A stretch of 8,471 nucleotides of DNA from CAZHZT01 sp964537285. Its GTDB lineage: Bacteria; Bacteroidota; Bacteroidia; Chitinophagales; Saprospiraceae. Below, in pieces: positions 1 to 5,995 of the stretch. Below the pieces are notes generated by a model. It was not told the DNA's origin, did not search any database, and saw only the letters and a program-made list of their open reading frames with translations. A program made the position numbers and the translations under genes. Location of the stretch: NCBI GenBank assembly GCA_964537285.1, contig CAZHZT010000178.1, forward strand, positions 1 through 8,471. Direction: 5' to 3'. Position 1 is the stretch's first letter. Every line of letters starts with the position of its first letter.

Positions 1-60
1 TTTTTATGTCAAAGAACGGAAAATTATAGAACTATTTATAATTTAAAGCACTAGGCGTTT

Positions 61-93
61 TTTGTATAAAGCCCCCTTATTATGGTATAAATG
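61..93 (+). promoter_or_regulatory. Weak candidate promoter for the flippase gene
   Basis: A TTTG at 61-64 and TATAAATG at 86-93, separated by 21 bases, resemble the Bacteroidota -33 TTTG / -7 TAnnTTTG promoter, but the -7 element has two mismatches. It would start transcription near position 100, leaving a short leader before the flippase start. The rest of 1-130 is AT-rich and shows no gene. This is inference from spacing and consensus only. Confidence 0.25.
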
Positions 94-154
94 AAAATAG
101 GATAAAGAACCAAGCAATTTTGACTTAATTTTGCGTCAAACAATTCAGGCCTTC

Positions 155-1519
155 ATGCTAAAAAAGCTATCCGATCGACTAGAAACCTTCCTGGCTTCCC
201 TGCTTGGCGATGTTCCTATTGATATCCAAAAATACCTAAAGCGCGGCACGCTTGGCTTGTTTGGCATTCAGGTGATTTCAATCCTGCTTACCTTTTTTTC
301 TTCCATTATTTTAGCCCGTTTCATGGGCGCAGAGAATTTTGGCCTATATGCATACACCTTATCATGGATCATGGTGCTGGGCAATATGGGTTCGCTGGGA
401 GCGGATGATCTCATCATGAAGGAACTACCCGAATATCAGGTGAAGGGCGAAAAGCCTTACATAAGAGGGCTCATTCTGTTTACTTTAGGCCTTGTGATGC
501 TTCTTTCTATAGTATTTGCCAGTGCTTATTGGTTTTGGGGGACAATCAGTCAATCCGAGGATTTCCAGCAGACTCGCTCGCTCTTCCGCATCATTTTGTG
601 GGTAGTCCCATTTTTTGCGCTCACTTTATGGGCACAGGGCATGTTGAGGGGAAATCACTTCATTATAAGCGGTCAACTAGCGGAGAAAATTATTCGCCCA
701 GGGGTAATTGTGGTTGGAGCATTGTTGGTTTATTACTTAAATAACCAAACGAACGCACCTGAAGTCTATACTCAAATTGCTGCAATAGCTATGTTGCTTT
801 CGGGAATAACTGCCTTAGGTCTATTTTTTTTAAAATTCCGGGATTACTTCAAAGATTTTTTCAATATCAAATGGGCAATCAGCAAATGGCGAAGGCATTT
901 GTTTTCTTTTTTCCTGATATCGATTATCGGAATGATCAACTCCAGAGTAGATGTGATCTTATTGGGTAAGCTTGGAGCTATGGAATATGCCGGTATTTAC
1001 AACAATGCCGCTCGCTTAGTGGAGTTTAGTAATTTTTTCATGCTTATTGTTAATCTGATCTTGTCTCCCTTATATGCTCGCTTTTTCACAGAAAAAAAGG
1101 AAAAACAATTACAAAAGTTACTGACACTGGGAACGCGAGTCGTATTTTTCCTTTCCCTCCCAATTTTATTTTTATTCTTAATTTGGGGAAACTGGATATT
1201 ATCCATTTTCGGGCCTGAATTTTCAGCTGGTTATACGGCTTTACTTATTTTAAGCGGAGGACAATTATTCTATTTGTTCATGGGCCCGGCGGCCTATGCA
1301 CTGATGATGTATGGCTATAGCCGGGAGGCGGGTTTCATTTTAGTAATTGGCTTCATAGTCACTTTTACCCTGGAGTTTATTTTGATTCCTATTCTAGGGA
1401 TGGAAGGAGCTGCTATTGGTAGAGCCGTCGGAGTAATTGTGATGCATGCATTGAATGGGTATTTGTTATTTGGAAAGCTAAGGCTTCGGGCAGGGATTCT
1501 GCCTGGAATATGGCAGTAG
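155..1519 (+). CDS. Wzx-type polysaccharide flippase (MOP superfamily)
   Basis: Predicted inner-membrane protein of 454 residues that would flip lipid-linked saccharide units across the cytoplasmic membrane for O-antigen, capsule or exopolysaccharide assembly. About 12-14 hydrophobic helices fill the chain. The N-terminal part (residues 28-85, with KRGTLGLFGIQVISIL followed by SIILARFMGAENFGLY) is typical of the RfbX/Wzx polysaccharide-synthesis family: a helix that keeps lineages apart, then the conserved A-R-x-x-G-x-x-x-F-G-x-Y segment. Length is normal for the family. The frame stays open to a TTG at 131, which would add 8 residues (MRQTIQAF). I prefer the ATG at 155 because Bacteroidota rarely use TTG and neither start has a clear ribosome site. 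No glycosyltransferase or polymerase gene lies in the window, so the glycan is unknown. A multidrug MATE role is less likely from the sequence pattern. Confidence 0.88.
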   Translation: MLKKLSDRLETFLASLLGDVPIDIQKYLKRGTLGLFGIQVISILLTFFSSIILARFMGAENFGLYAYTLSWIMVLGNMGSLGADDLIMKELPEYQVKGEKPYIRGLILFTLGLVMLLSIVFASAYWFWGTISQSEDFQQTRSLFRIILWVVPFFALTLWAQGMLRGNHFIISGQLAEKIIRPGVIVVGALLVYYLNNQTNAPEVYTQIAAIAMLLSGITALGLFFLKFRDYFKDFFNIKWAISKWRRHLFSFFLISIIGMINSRVDVILLGKLGAMEYAGIYNNAARLVEFSNFFMLIVNLILSPLYARFFTEKKEKQLQKLLTLGTRVVFFLSLPILFLFLIWGNWILSIFGPEFSAGYTALLILSGGQLFYLFMGPAAYALMMYGYSREAGFILVIGFIVTFTLEFILIPILGMEGAAIGRAVGVIVMHALNGYLLFGKLRLRAGILPGIWQ

Positions 1520-1523
1520 TAAC

Positions 1524-1633
1524 GTTCTTTGACAAATTGTGTGGAACTTCAAAATGATAAGCTTTGAATGCTCTTGTGGCTGAAAGGATTATCATTTTGA
1601 AGTTCCATTTTTTCACAATTTATCTCAAAGAAC
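1524..1633 (+). terminator. Long stem-loop terminator after the flippase gene
   Basis: The inner stem is a perfect 19-bp inverted repeat (1542-1560 with 1589-1607, left arm TGGAACTTCAAAATGATAA) around a 28-base loop, followed at once by six T (1608-1613). That gives a standard intrinsic terminator for the plus-strand gene ending at 1519. The pairing continues outside the T tract: AAATTGTG at 1534-1541 pairs with 1614-1621, and GTTCTTTG at 1524-1531 with 1626-1633. About 35 bp are paired in total, far longer than a minimal terminator, so it may also be a small palindromic element that serves as a terminator. Confidence 0.75.
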
Positions 1634-1690
1634 TAGTAATAAAAGATAAAGCTTTAATAATGCTAAAAAAGATGTTTACATAATTAAACT

Positions 1691-1719
1691 TTTTTTTTAC
1701 CAAAAGTCTAGTATCTTTA
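1691..1719 (+). promoter_or_regulatory. Candidate promoter of the IPTL-CTERM protein gene
   Basis: TATCTTTA at 1712-1719 matches seven of eight positions in the Bacteroidota -7 element TAnnTTTG if the final G is relaxed. A T-rich run at 1691-1698 lies at the distance expected for the -33 element but lacks the G of TTTG. Transcription from here would leave a leader of roughly 145 bases before the ATG at 1874. The leader (1727-1873) is AT-rich, and I see no hairpin, small open frame or riboswitch-like pattern in it. The stretch 1634-1690 likewise shows nothing recognisable. Confidence 0.35.
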
Positions 1720-1873
1720 CAATGGATTTGTGTTAGTGCAGAATAACATATTATATCTGTACTAAATTAAGGATCAACCATTTAAGCACATTGCTATATT
1801 CATTAACTTAGGCTGTAGAGTATTAAAATCAGATTAACAATAATTACAAACATTCCAGCTCAATTTTTTATCC

Positions 1874-2935
1874 ATGAAAAAAATTTACTTTACTTTAATT
1901 TTTACGATTGCATGCATTTCGTTGCAAGCACAGTTGCTTCAATTTGCCACCAAAGTAATTGACTTTAGTTCGCAATATGATTTCCCAGACTATGCTGCTA
2001 TTCAAGCCTTAAGTGCTCCAAATTCAGAATATGGAGATGCAGGAACGGCTTGGGCTTCAGAAACCTCAGATGGCCAAAGAGAATATTTGGTTCTAGGGTT
2101 TGATACCCCCTTACCAATCGATTCCATATTTATATATGAAAATTACAACCCGGGGTCCATTGATACAGTATATCTTAGAAACTCGCAGACAAACCAATGG
2201 GAGATCGTATGGTCAGGAACTGCTTTTAGCGCTCCTGCTGAGTATAGAATCTTTAAAATTGGTTTCCCATTGACGACGTTTGATGTTTCAGAGGTTAGAA
2301 TTGCTATTAATAGCCCAGCAGTTAGTTCTTGGAATGAAATTGATGCCGTAGGCATTTTTTCTTCTGTTGGGTCTTCGGATTTGGTTTATGCATCCAGTGT
2401 TTTAAATTTTAGTTCCGAATATGAGTCAGTTGACTGGGGAAGTATCCAGGCCCTAAATGAACCAAATACATACCCTAATTATGGAGATATTGAATCAGCC
2501 TGGGCTTCTGAGACTGATGACGATCAAAGAGAGTTCTTAGAACTAGGATTTAATAATACCTTGCCGATCCGTTCTATTTTGATTTATGAGACTTATAACC
2601 CAGGAGCCATCGATACAGTATATGTTAAAAACCCGGGAACTAACGAATGGGAGATTGTGTGGTCAGGTCCAGCAACCATCCTACCTAAGGTTTCAAGAAT
2701 ATTTACCATAGACTTTCCTGCTACGCCATATCCGGTTTCCGAAGTACGTATAGCTCTAAACAGTCCTGCCGTTCCAGGTTGGAATGAAATTGACGCGGTA
2801 GCTATTATCCGAACTTCTTTCGTTGCTCCGATTCCAACCATGAGCGAGTGGCTTATATTTTTGTTTGGACTGATAATGGTAAACGTATTTACTGTGACCT
2901 TATATAATCAAAATATTCTGGCAAAGAGATCATAA
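1874..2935 (+). CDS. Secreted two-repeat protein with IPTL-CTERM-like sorting tail
   Basis: Exported protein of 353 residues with unknown ligand. Residues 1-19 form a signal peptide (KK, hydrophobic core, then LQA before Q20). Two homologous units follow, about 24-162 and 172-312, at an exact 150-residue spacing: AWASET at 59 and 209, YNPG-IDTVY at 91 and 241, WNEIDAV at 153 and 303. The pattern (AWASET, QREYL-LGF, I-IYE-YNPG, W-IVWSG, WNEIDAV) resembles the galactose-binding/discoidin-like beta-sandwich also seen near the N-terminus of F-box protein FBXL4; this assignment is from memory of the family. The tail has I320-PTMSEW, a hydrophobic helix at about 327-343, and K351-R352, matching the three-part IPTL-CTERM sorting signal, which is thought to be handled by an exosortase (XrtH type). 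The ATG is well supported by the signal peptide. Surface adhesion or carbohydrate binding is possible but unproven. No exosortase lies nearby. Confidence 0.85.
   Translation: MKKIYFTLIFTIACISLQAQLLQFATKVIDFSSQYDFPDYAAIQALSAPNSEYGDAGTAWASETSDGQREYLVLGFDTPLPIDSIFIYENYNPGSIDTVYLRNSQTNQWEIVWSGTAFSAPAEYRIFKIGFPLTTFDVSEVRIAINSPAVSSWNEIDAVGIFSSVGSSDLVYASSVLNFSSEYESVDWGSIQALNEPNTYPNYGDIESAWASETDDDQREFLELGFNNTLPIRSILIYETYNPGAIDTVYVKNPGTNEWEIVWSGPATILPKVSRIFTIDFPATPYPVSEVRIALNSPAVPGWNEIDAVAIIRTSFVAPIPTMSEWLIFLFGLIMVNVFTVTLYNQNILAKRS
1943..2809 (+). repeat. Internal tandem duplication of a 450-base domain unit
   Basis: The two extracellular units of the secreted protein are encoded at about 1943-2359 and 2393-2809, exactly 450 bases apart at equivalent codons. 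The protein copies share long identical stretches such as NEIDAV, SEVRIA-NSPAV and NPG-IDTVY. The DNA copies differ at many third codon positions, for example in the AWASET segment. This suggests an old duplication kept by selection on the protein, not a recent DNA repeat. Confidence 0.8.
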
Positions 2936-2981
2936 GTTAAACATGAGTCATCCCGAAAATTCGGGATGACTCATGTTTAAC
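2936..2981. terminator. Bidirectional hairpin terminator between convergent genes
   Basis: Arms at 2936-2957 and 2960-2981 are perfectly complementary over 22 bases; allowing for the loop, about 20-21 bp can form. The stem runs GTTAAACATGAGTCATCCCG on the left. It starts one base after the TAA of the plus-strand gene, and its right arm contains the TAA (2977-2979 on the plus strand, read as the complement) of the minus-strand DtxR gene. Neither side has a strong T run, but placement between two converging stop codons makes a shared terminator the natural reading. Confidence 0.75.
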
Positions 2982-3642
2982 CCATTACCTTTAGCCTAAC
3001 ATAAACATTCTCTGCTACTTTTTCTGATACGATAAGGTTCCGGTCTGGTAAGATGAGCTCCAGCGAGTTATCATAAGCAAAGCGATTGGAAATCGTAAAT
3101 TCCGTACCAATCAGTAGGTTCAATTGTTCCAGGAATTGAAGCAATTCATTAGAATCTTCCTTAACACCAGTAATGCTAGCACAAGTATTTAAAGGGACTT
3201 CAGACAATACTTTACGAGGAATGCGGTGAATCTTACCTTCCTTATCCGGAATGGGGCCACCATGAGGATCTGTCGTTGGGTTTCCAAGAAAATTATCCAA
3301 TCGGTCTATTAGTTCATCAGATTGTACGTGCTCCAATTGTTCGGCCAGGTCATGCACCTCGCTCCATTTAAAGTGTAGTTTTTCGGCCAGGAACACTTCC
3401 CATAGCCGATGCTTACGAATTATATTAACGGCAATAGATCGACCTTTTGCTGTCAATTCTACGCCTTTATAAGGCTTGTAATAAATAAGATCCTTATTGG
3501 ACATACGCTGCACCATATCGGTTACAGAAGCCGATTTGAGATCAAGCTCCCGGGCAATTGCCGAGGTACTAATTTTATCTTTTGACTCAAGCGACAGCTT
3601 AAATATCGCTTTTAAATAATTTTCTTCTATTTCTGAATACAT
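2977..3642 (-). CDS. DtxR/MntR-family metal-dependent transcriptional regulator
   Basis: Cytoplasmic metal-sensing repressor of 221 residues, expected to bind an operator when loaded with Mn(II) or Fe(II). A winged helix spans about 3-70 (recognition segment KSASVTDMVQRMSNKDLI at 36-53). The dimerisation and metal-binding domain spans 71-135, and an SH3/FeoA-like domain 148-219. By alignment to DtxR, metal-site residues are H78, E82, H97, E101, E104 and H105. Glu replaces the Cys102 of DtxR, as in MntR, while the residue at the Met10/Asp8 position is N8, so the metal preference is unclear. The frame is open to an ATG at 3669, but those extra 9 residues are encoded by the adjacent intergenic repeat arm. 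The start at 3642, giving MYSEIEENYLKAIF, matches the family N-terminus. It is the last gene of the metal-transport operon and most likely controls it. Confidence 0.92.
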   Translation of the reverse strand: MYSEIEENYLKAIFKLSLESKDKISTSAIARELDLKSASVTDMVQRMSNKDLIYYKPYKGVELTAKGRSIAVNIIRKHRLWEVFLAEKLHFKWSEVHDLAEQLEHVQSDELIDRLDNFLGNPTTDPHGGPIPDKEGKIHRIPRKVLSEVPLNTCASITGVKEDSNELLQFLEQLNLLIGTEFTISNRFAYDNSLELILPDRNLIVSEKVAENVYVRLKVMG

Positions 3643-3655
3643 TATAAATGTTTTT

Positions 3656-3726
3656 CGGTCAACGGTCAACGGGAAACGAAATATCTTTTTTCCTTCCGTT
3701 CACCGTTTCCCGTTAACCGTTAACCG
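3656..3726. repeat. Inverted heptamer-repeat element, DtxR side
   Basis: Arms at 3656-3678 and 3704-3726 are inverted copies of 23 bases with two mismatches and a 25-base spacer. Each arm is a short tandem array of a degenerate 7-base unit: on the plus strand the left arm reads GGTCAAC GGTCAAC GGGAAAC G. The complement of the right arm reads GGTTAAC GGTTAAC GGGAAAC G. A further AACGGGAAAC-type piece occurs, inverted, at 3732-3740. The element fills the gap between the second permease and the DtxR gene and would form a stable RNA hairpin about 14 bases before the regulator's ATG. No T run follows it on the minus strand, so it does not look like a simple terminator. Confidence 0.75.
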
Positions 3727-3742
3727 CACATGTTTCCCGTTT

Positions 3743-4639
3743 TTAAACTGTAGCCACCGGCATTTCTGACGGCCGCTTTTTTTGCTTTCTTTTCACCAAC
3801 AATCCCGAACCCGGAGCAAACAGCATGGCCAGTACAAATAAAAGGCCTGAAATTGTAGTCATCGCTCCTGCAACGGATCCATTGATGATGCTTGCTAATA
3901 TATATCCCAAAACCGATGTTAGTATCCCAATCAAAACAGTGAGCAAAAGCATTTTTGGTAAAGAGTGCGTCATCAAGTAAGCTGTTGCAGGAGGAACAAT
4001 CAAAAAGGCCACTACCAGTATGGCTCCAACTACATCAAAGGATACTACGGCTGTTAGTGAAACCGCACTCATTAAAGCATAATGCCAAAAAACAGTAGAA
4101 ATGCCTACGCTTGCCGCAAATTCCGGATTGAAAGTGGTTATAAATAAACCGCGATAACCACGCCAAATGAATAGCAGAATCAACAAAAGCGATATTCCTA
4201 GTATCCATACCGCTTTAGGGCCTATAGCCATACCGCTTTCCAGATAAAATTGGTTTAAAGGCACATTGGCAATCTCTCCATACAACACACATTCCTGATC
4301 CAAATCGACTTTTCCGGCAAACCAGGAAATCAGCACTACCCCAATAGCAAACAACCATGTAAAGGTAACTCCAATGGAAGCATCGGCTTGTAAGCGCGCT
4401 TTTTGATACAAAAACTCAATTAATATGGTCGTTAAAACCCCAAATAAAGCCGCTCCGAACAACATCGGCACCGAGGCCCTCGACCCCGTAATGAGAAAGG
4501 CAATCACGATCCCTGGCAACACAGCATGGGATATAGCATCCCCTACCATGGCCATCTTCCTCAGAATAAGAAAACAACCCAACAGGCCACAACAAGTGGC
4601 CACAAGTATTCCGGTTAATATTATCCAAAAAGCTGTCAT
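3743..4639 (-). CDS. Metal ABC transporter permease, TroD/YtgD type
   Basis: Inner-membrane subunit of 298 residues that would form half of the membrane channel for Mn, Fe or Zn import. It belongs to the ABC-3 family. About eight to nine hydrophobic helices are visible, with the family hallmark GDAISHAVLPGI at 33-44. The segment VDLDQECVLYGE at 111-122 is the DLD-ECVLYGE signature seen in TroD and chlamydial YtgD. VGAILVVAFLIVPPATA at 204-220 corresponds to the conserved helix near the substrate path. The C-terminal tail is short and basic (KRKQKKR, 283-289) with no regulatory fusion, unlike the permease upstream. The ATG at 4639 starts directly at the first helix. Gaps of 63 bases upstream and 100 bases downstream (to the regulator's ATG) both contain heptamer-repeat elements. 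It would pair with the fused permease as a heterodimer. Confidence 0.93.
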   Translation of the reverse strand: MTAFWIILTGILVATCCGLLGCFLILRKMAMVGDAISHAVLPGIVIAFLITGSRASVPMLFGAALFGVLTTILIEFLYQKARLQADASIGVTFTWLFAIGVVLISWFAGKVDLDQECVLYGEIANVPLNQFYLESGMAIGPKAVWILGISLLLILLFIWRGYRGLFITTFNPEFAASVGISTVFWHYALMSAVSLTAVVSFDVVGAILVVAFLIVPPATAYLMTHSLPKMLLLTVLIGILTSVLGYILASIINGSVAGAMTTISGLLFVLAMLFAPGSGLLVKRKQKKRPSEMPVATV

Positions 4640-4650
4640 ATTTTGATTGA

Positions 4651-4696
4651 GGTTGACGGTGAACGGGAAACGACAAGCATTTCGTTGACCGTTCCC
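4651..4696. repeat. Inverted heptamer-repeat element between the two permease genes
   Basis: The plus strand at 4651-4672 reads GGTTGAC GGTGAAC GGGAAAC G, the same degenerate 7-base array as at 3657-3678. A shorter opposing arm at 4683-4696 (CGTTGACCGTTCCC) pairs with it imperfectly, about 9 of 11 bases in the core. The element occupies most of the 63-base gap between the stop of the fused permease and the start of the second permease. As an RNA it could form a moderate hairpin. Sequence similarity to the other element suggests one family of dispersed intergenic repeats. Confidence 0.65.
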
Positions 4697-4702
4697 TTGA
4701 TT

Positions 4703-5995
4703 TCAATAAGGTATTTGGCTTTGATGGGGATCAAAAACCGGGTAACCCAGTTCTTTTTCCAATTGCTGTTCTAGTTCGGGGGTTAGGATATGCTCAATAG
4801 CTTCCGCATCGTGATGCACATGATCCGGAGCTATATTCATTTTTTCATTGAGATAGAGCTCCCAAAGGCGATGTAAGCGGACAACACGGACGGAAGCTTC
4901 CCGGCCTTCCGGAGTAAGATGCCATAAATTTCCCGGTAGCTCTTCTATCAGATGCGCCCGCTTCAACATCAACAGTCCTTTTTTGAGTTCATCTTTAGAA
5001 AAAGCTCTTATTTCATTGAATTCACTAATGGCCCTGCTATCTTTTCCATCTTTCTTAATTTCTGCCAGGAGAAAGAAAGATTTCAAAATGTTTTCCTTAA
5101 GCATTTTTACCTGGTGCCGACGCTGACGCTTGATACGCGCCAGCATCCCCTTTTGAGGAGCAAATAATACGGAAAGCATAGCAATAACCGAAAGCACAAT
5201 CACAATCCAGGGCCCCGTCGGCGTAGAGGGCGCCAATGCAGAAGCAAAAGCTCCCAGCCAGGCTGATAATACCCCAAAAAGGCCAGACAGAATAAGCATT
5301 ACCAAAAGGCGATCTGTCCAAAAACGAGCAGCTGCAGCCGGAGTAATCAGAAGAGCAGCCATAAGAACAACTCCCACGGCTTGAATACCAATGGCTACGG
5401 CCAAAACAGTCAATGTTGAGAGCAGAAACTCCAGGGTTTTTATTGGAAAGCCCCTGGCGTGGGCAAATTCCGGATCAAAAGAGATCAATTTAAAAGGCTG
5501 ATAAAAAAGTACCAGAATGACCACTATAAGCATTGAAACCCAACCTATGGTCATCACATCTTCCCATGACATCGCCGCTGCCCTGCCAAAGAGAAACTTA
5601 TCTAAACCAGCCTGATTAGCCATGCCAGATCGCTGAATGGACGTTAGCAATAAAATACCAATCCCAAAAAATACACTTAAAATAAGCCCTATTATGGTAT
5701 CGAGCTTGAGCTTGGTGTTACGAGCAATGAAATCCATGGATATAAGAGCAAACCAACCACTTATTGCTGCTCCGAGCAGCAAGAATAAAGGGTTTTTGGT
5801 TCCCGAAACTAAAAAAGCTAAACATACACCAGGCAAAAGGGCATGTGCTACGGCATCTCCAATCAGGGCCCGCTTACGCAAAAAGGCAAAACACCCTACC
5901 ATACCTGCTCCGGTTCCCAGGATAACCGCTCCAAGCACTACATTGCGTGCATTTGGATCAGAAAGCGTTAAAAATGCAATGATATCTTCTTTCAT
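4703..5995 (-). CDS. Metal ABC permease fused to DtxR-like domain (YtgCR-like)
   Basis: Bifunctional protein of 430 residues. Residues 1-285 form an ABC-3 permease for Mn/Fe/Zn import, with hallmark GDAVAHALLPGV at 46-57, about eight to nine helices, and VVLMAALLITPAAAARF at 209-225. After a basic linker (RIKRQRRHQVK, 287-297), residues 298-365 form a winged helix and 366-430 a DtxR dimerisation and metal-binding domain. By alignment to DtxR, metal residues are H375, E379, H394, E398, E401 and H402, so both sites look intact. The chain stops at DPHQSQIPY, where the free regulator continues into its SH3 domain, so that third domain is absent. The same order of domains occurs in Chlamydia YtgCR, where cleavage frees a repressor. 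Whether that happens here is unknown; the module may instead gate transport by sensing cytoplasmic metal. The start overlaps the ATPase stop (ATGA), which indicates coupled translation. Confidence 0.93.
   Translation of the reverse strand: MKEDIIAFLTLSDPNARNVVLGAVILGTGAGMVGCFAFLRKRALIGDAVAHALLPGVCLAFLVSGTKNPLFLLLGAAISGWFALISMDFIARNTKLKLDTIIGLILSVFFGIGILLLTSIQRSGMANQAGLDKFLFGRAAAMSWEDVMTIGWVSMLIVVILVLFYQPFKLISFDPEFAHARGFPIKTLEFLLSTLTVLAVAIGIQAVGVVLMAALLITPAAAARFWTDRLLVMLILSGLFGVLSAWLGAFASALAPSTPTGPWIVIVLSVIAMLSVLFAPQKGMLARIKRQRRHQVKMLKENILKSFFLLAEIKKDGKDSRAISEFNEIRAFSKDELKKGLLMLKRAHLIEELPGNLWHLTPEGREASVRVVRLHRLWELYLNEKMNIAPDHVHHDAEAIEHILTPELEQQLEKELGYPVFDPHQSQIPY

Noticed and set aside
2593..2841. 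Minus-strand frames at 2143-2355 and 2593-2841 that resemble each other
   Set aside because: Their similarity only mirrors the 450-base duplication of the plus-strand secreted protein; they are antisense shadows.
2988..3000. DtxR-box-like core GTTAGGCTAA on the minus strand near the 3' end of the regulator gene
   Set aside because: It encodes the Val-Arg-Leu segment near the C-terminus, is only about half of a full palindrome, and sits at the end of the operon where an operator would have no promoter to control.
3643..3669. Extended N-terminus of the DtxR regulator from the ATG at 3669
   Set aside because: The nine extra residues come from the intergenic heptamer repeat and a short spacer. 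The next ATG gives the canonical family start, MYSEIEENYL.
4416..4706. Minus-strand frame of 96 codons overlapping the second permease start
   Set aside because: It is a shifted reading of the permease N-terminus plus the repeat element. The permease frame carries the conserved GDAISHAVLPGI motif, so this one is a shadow.
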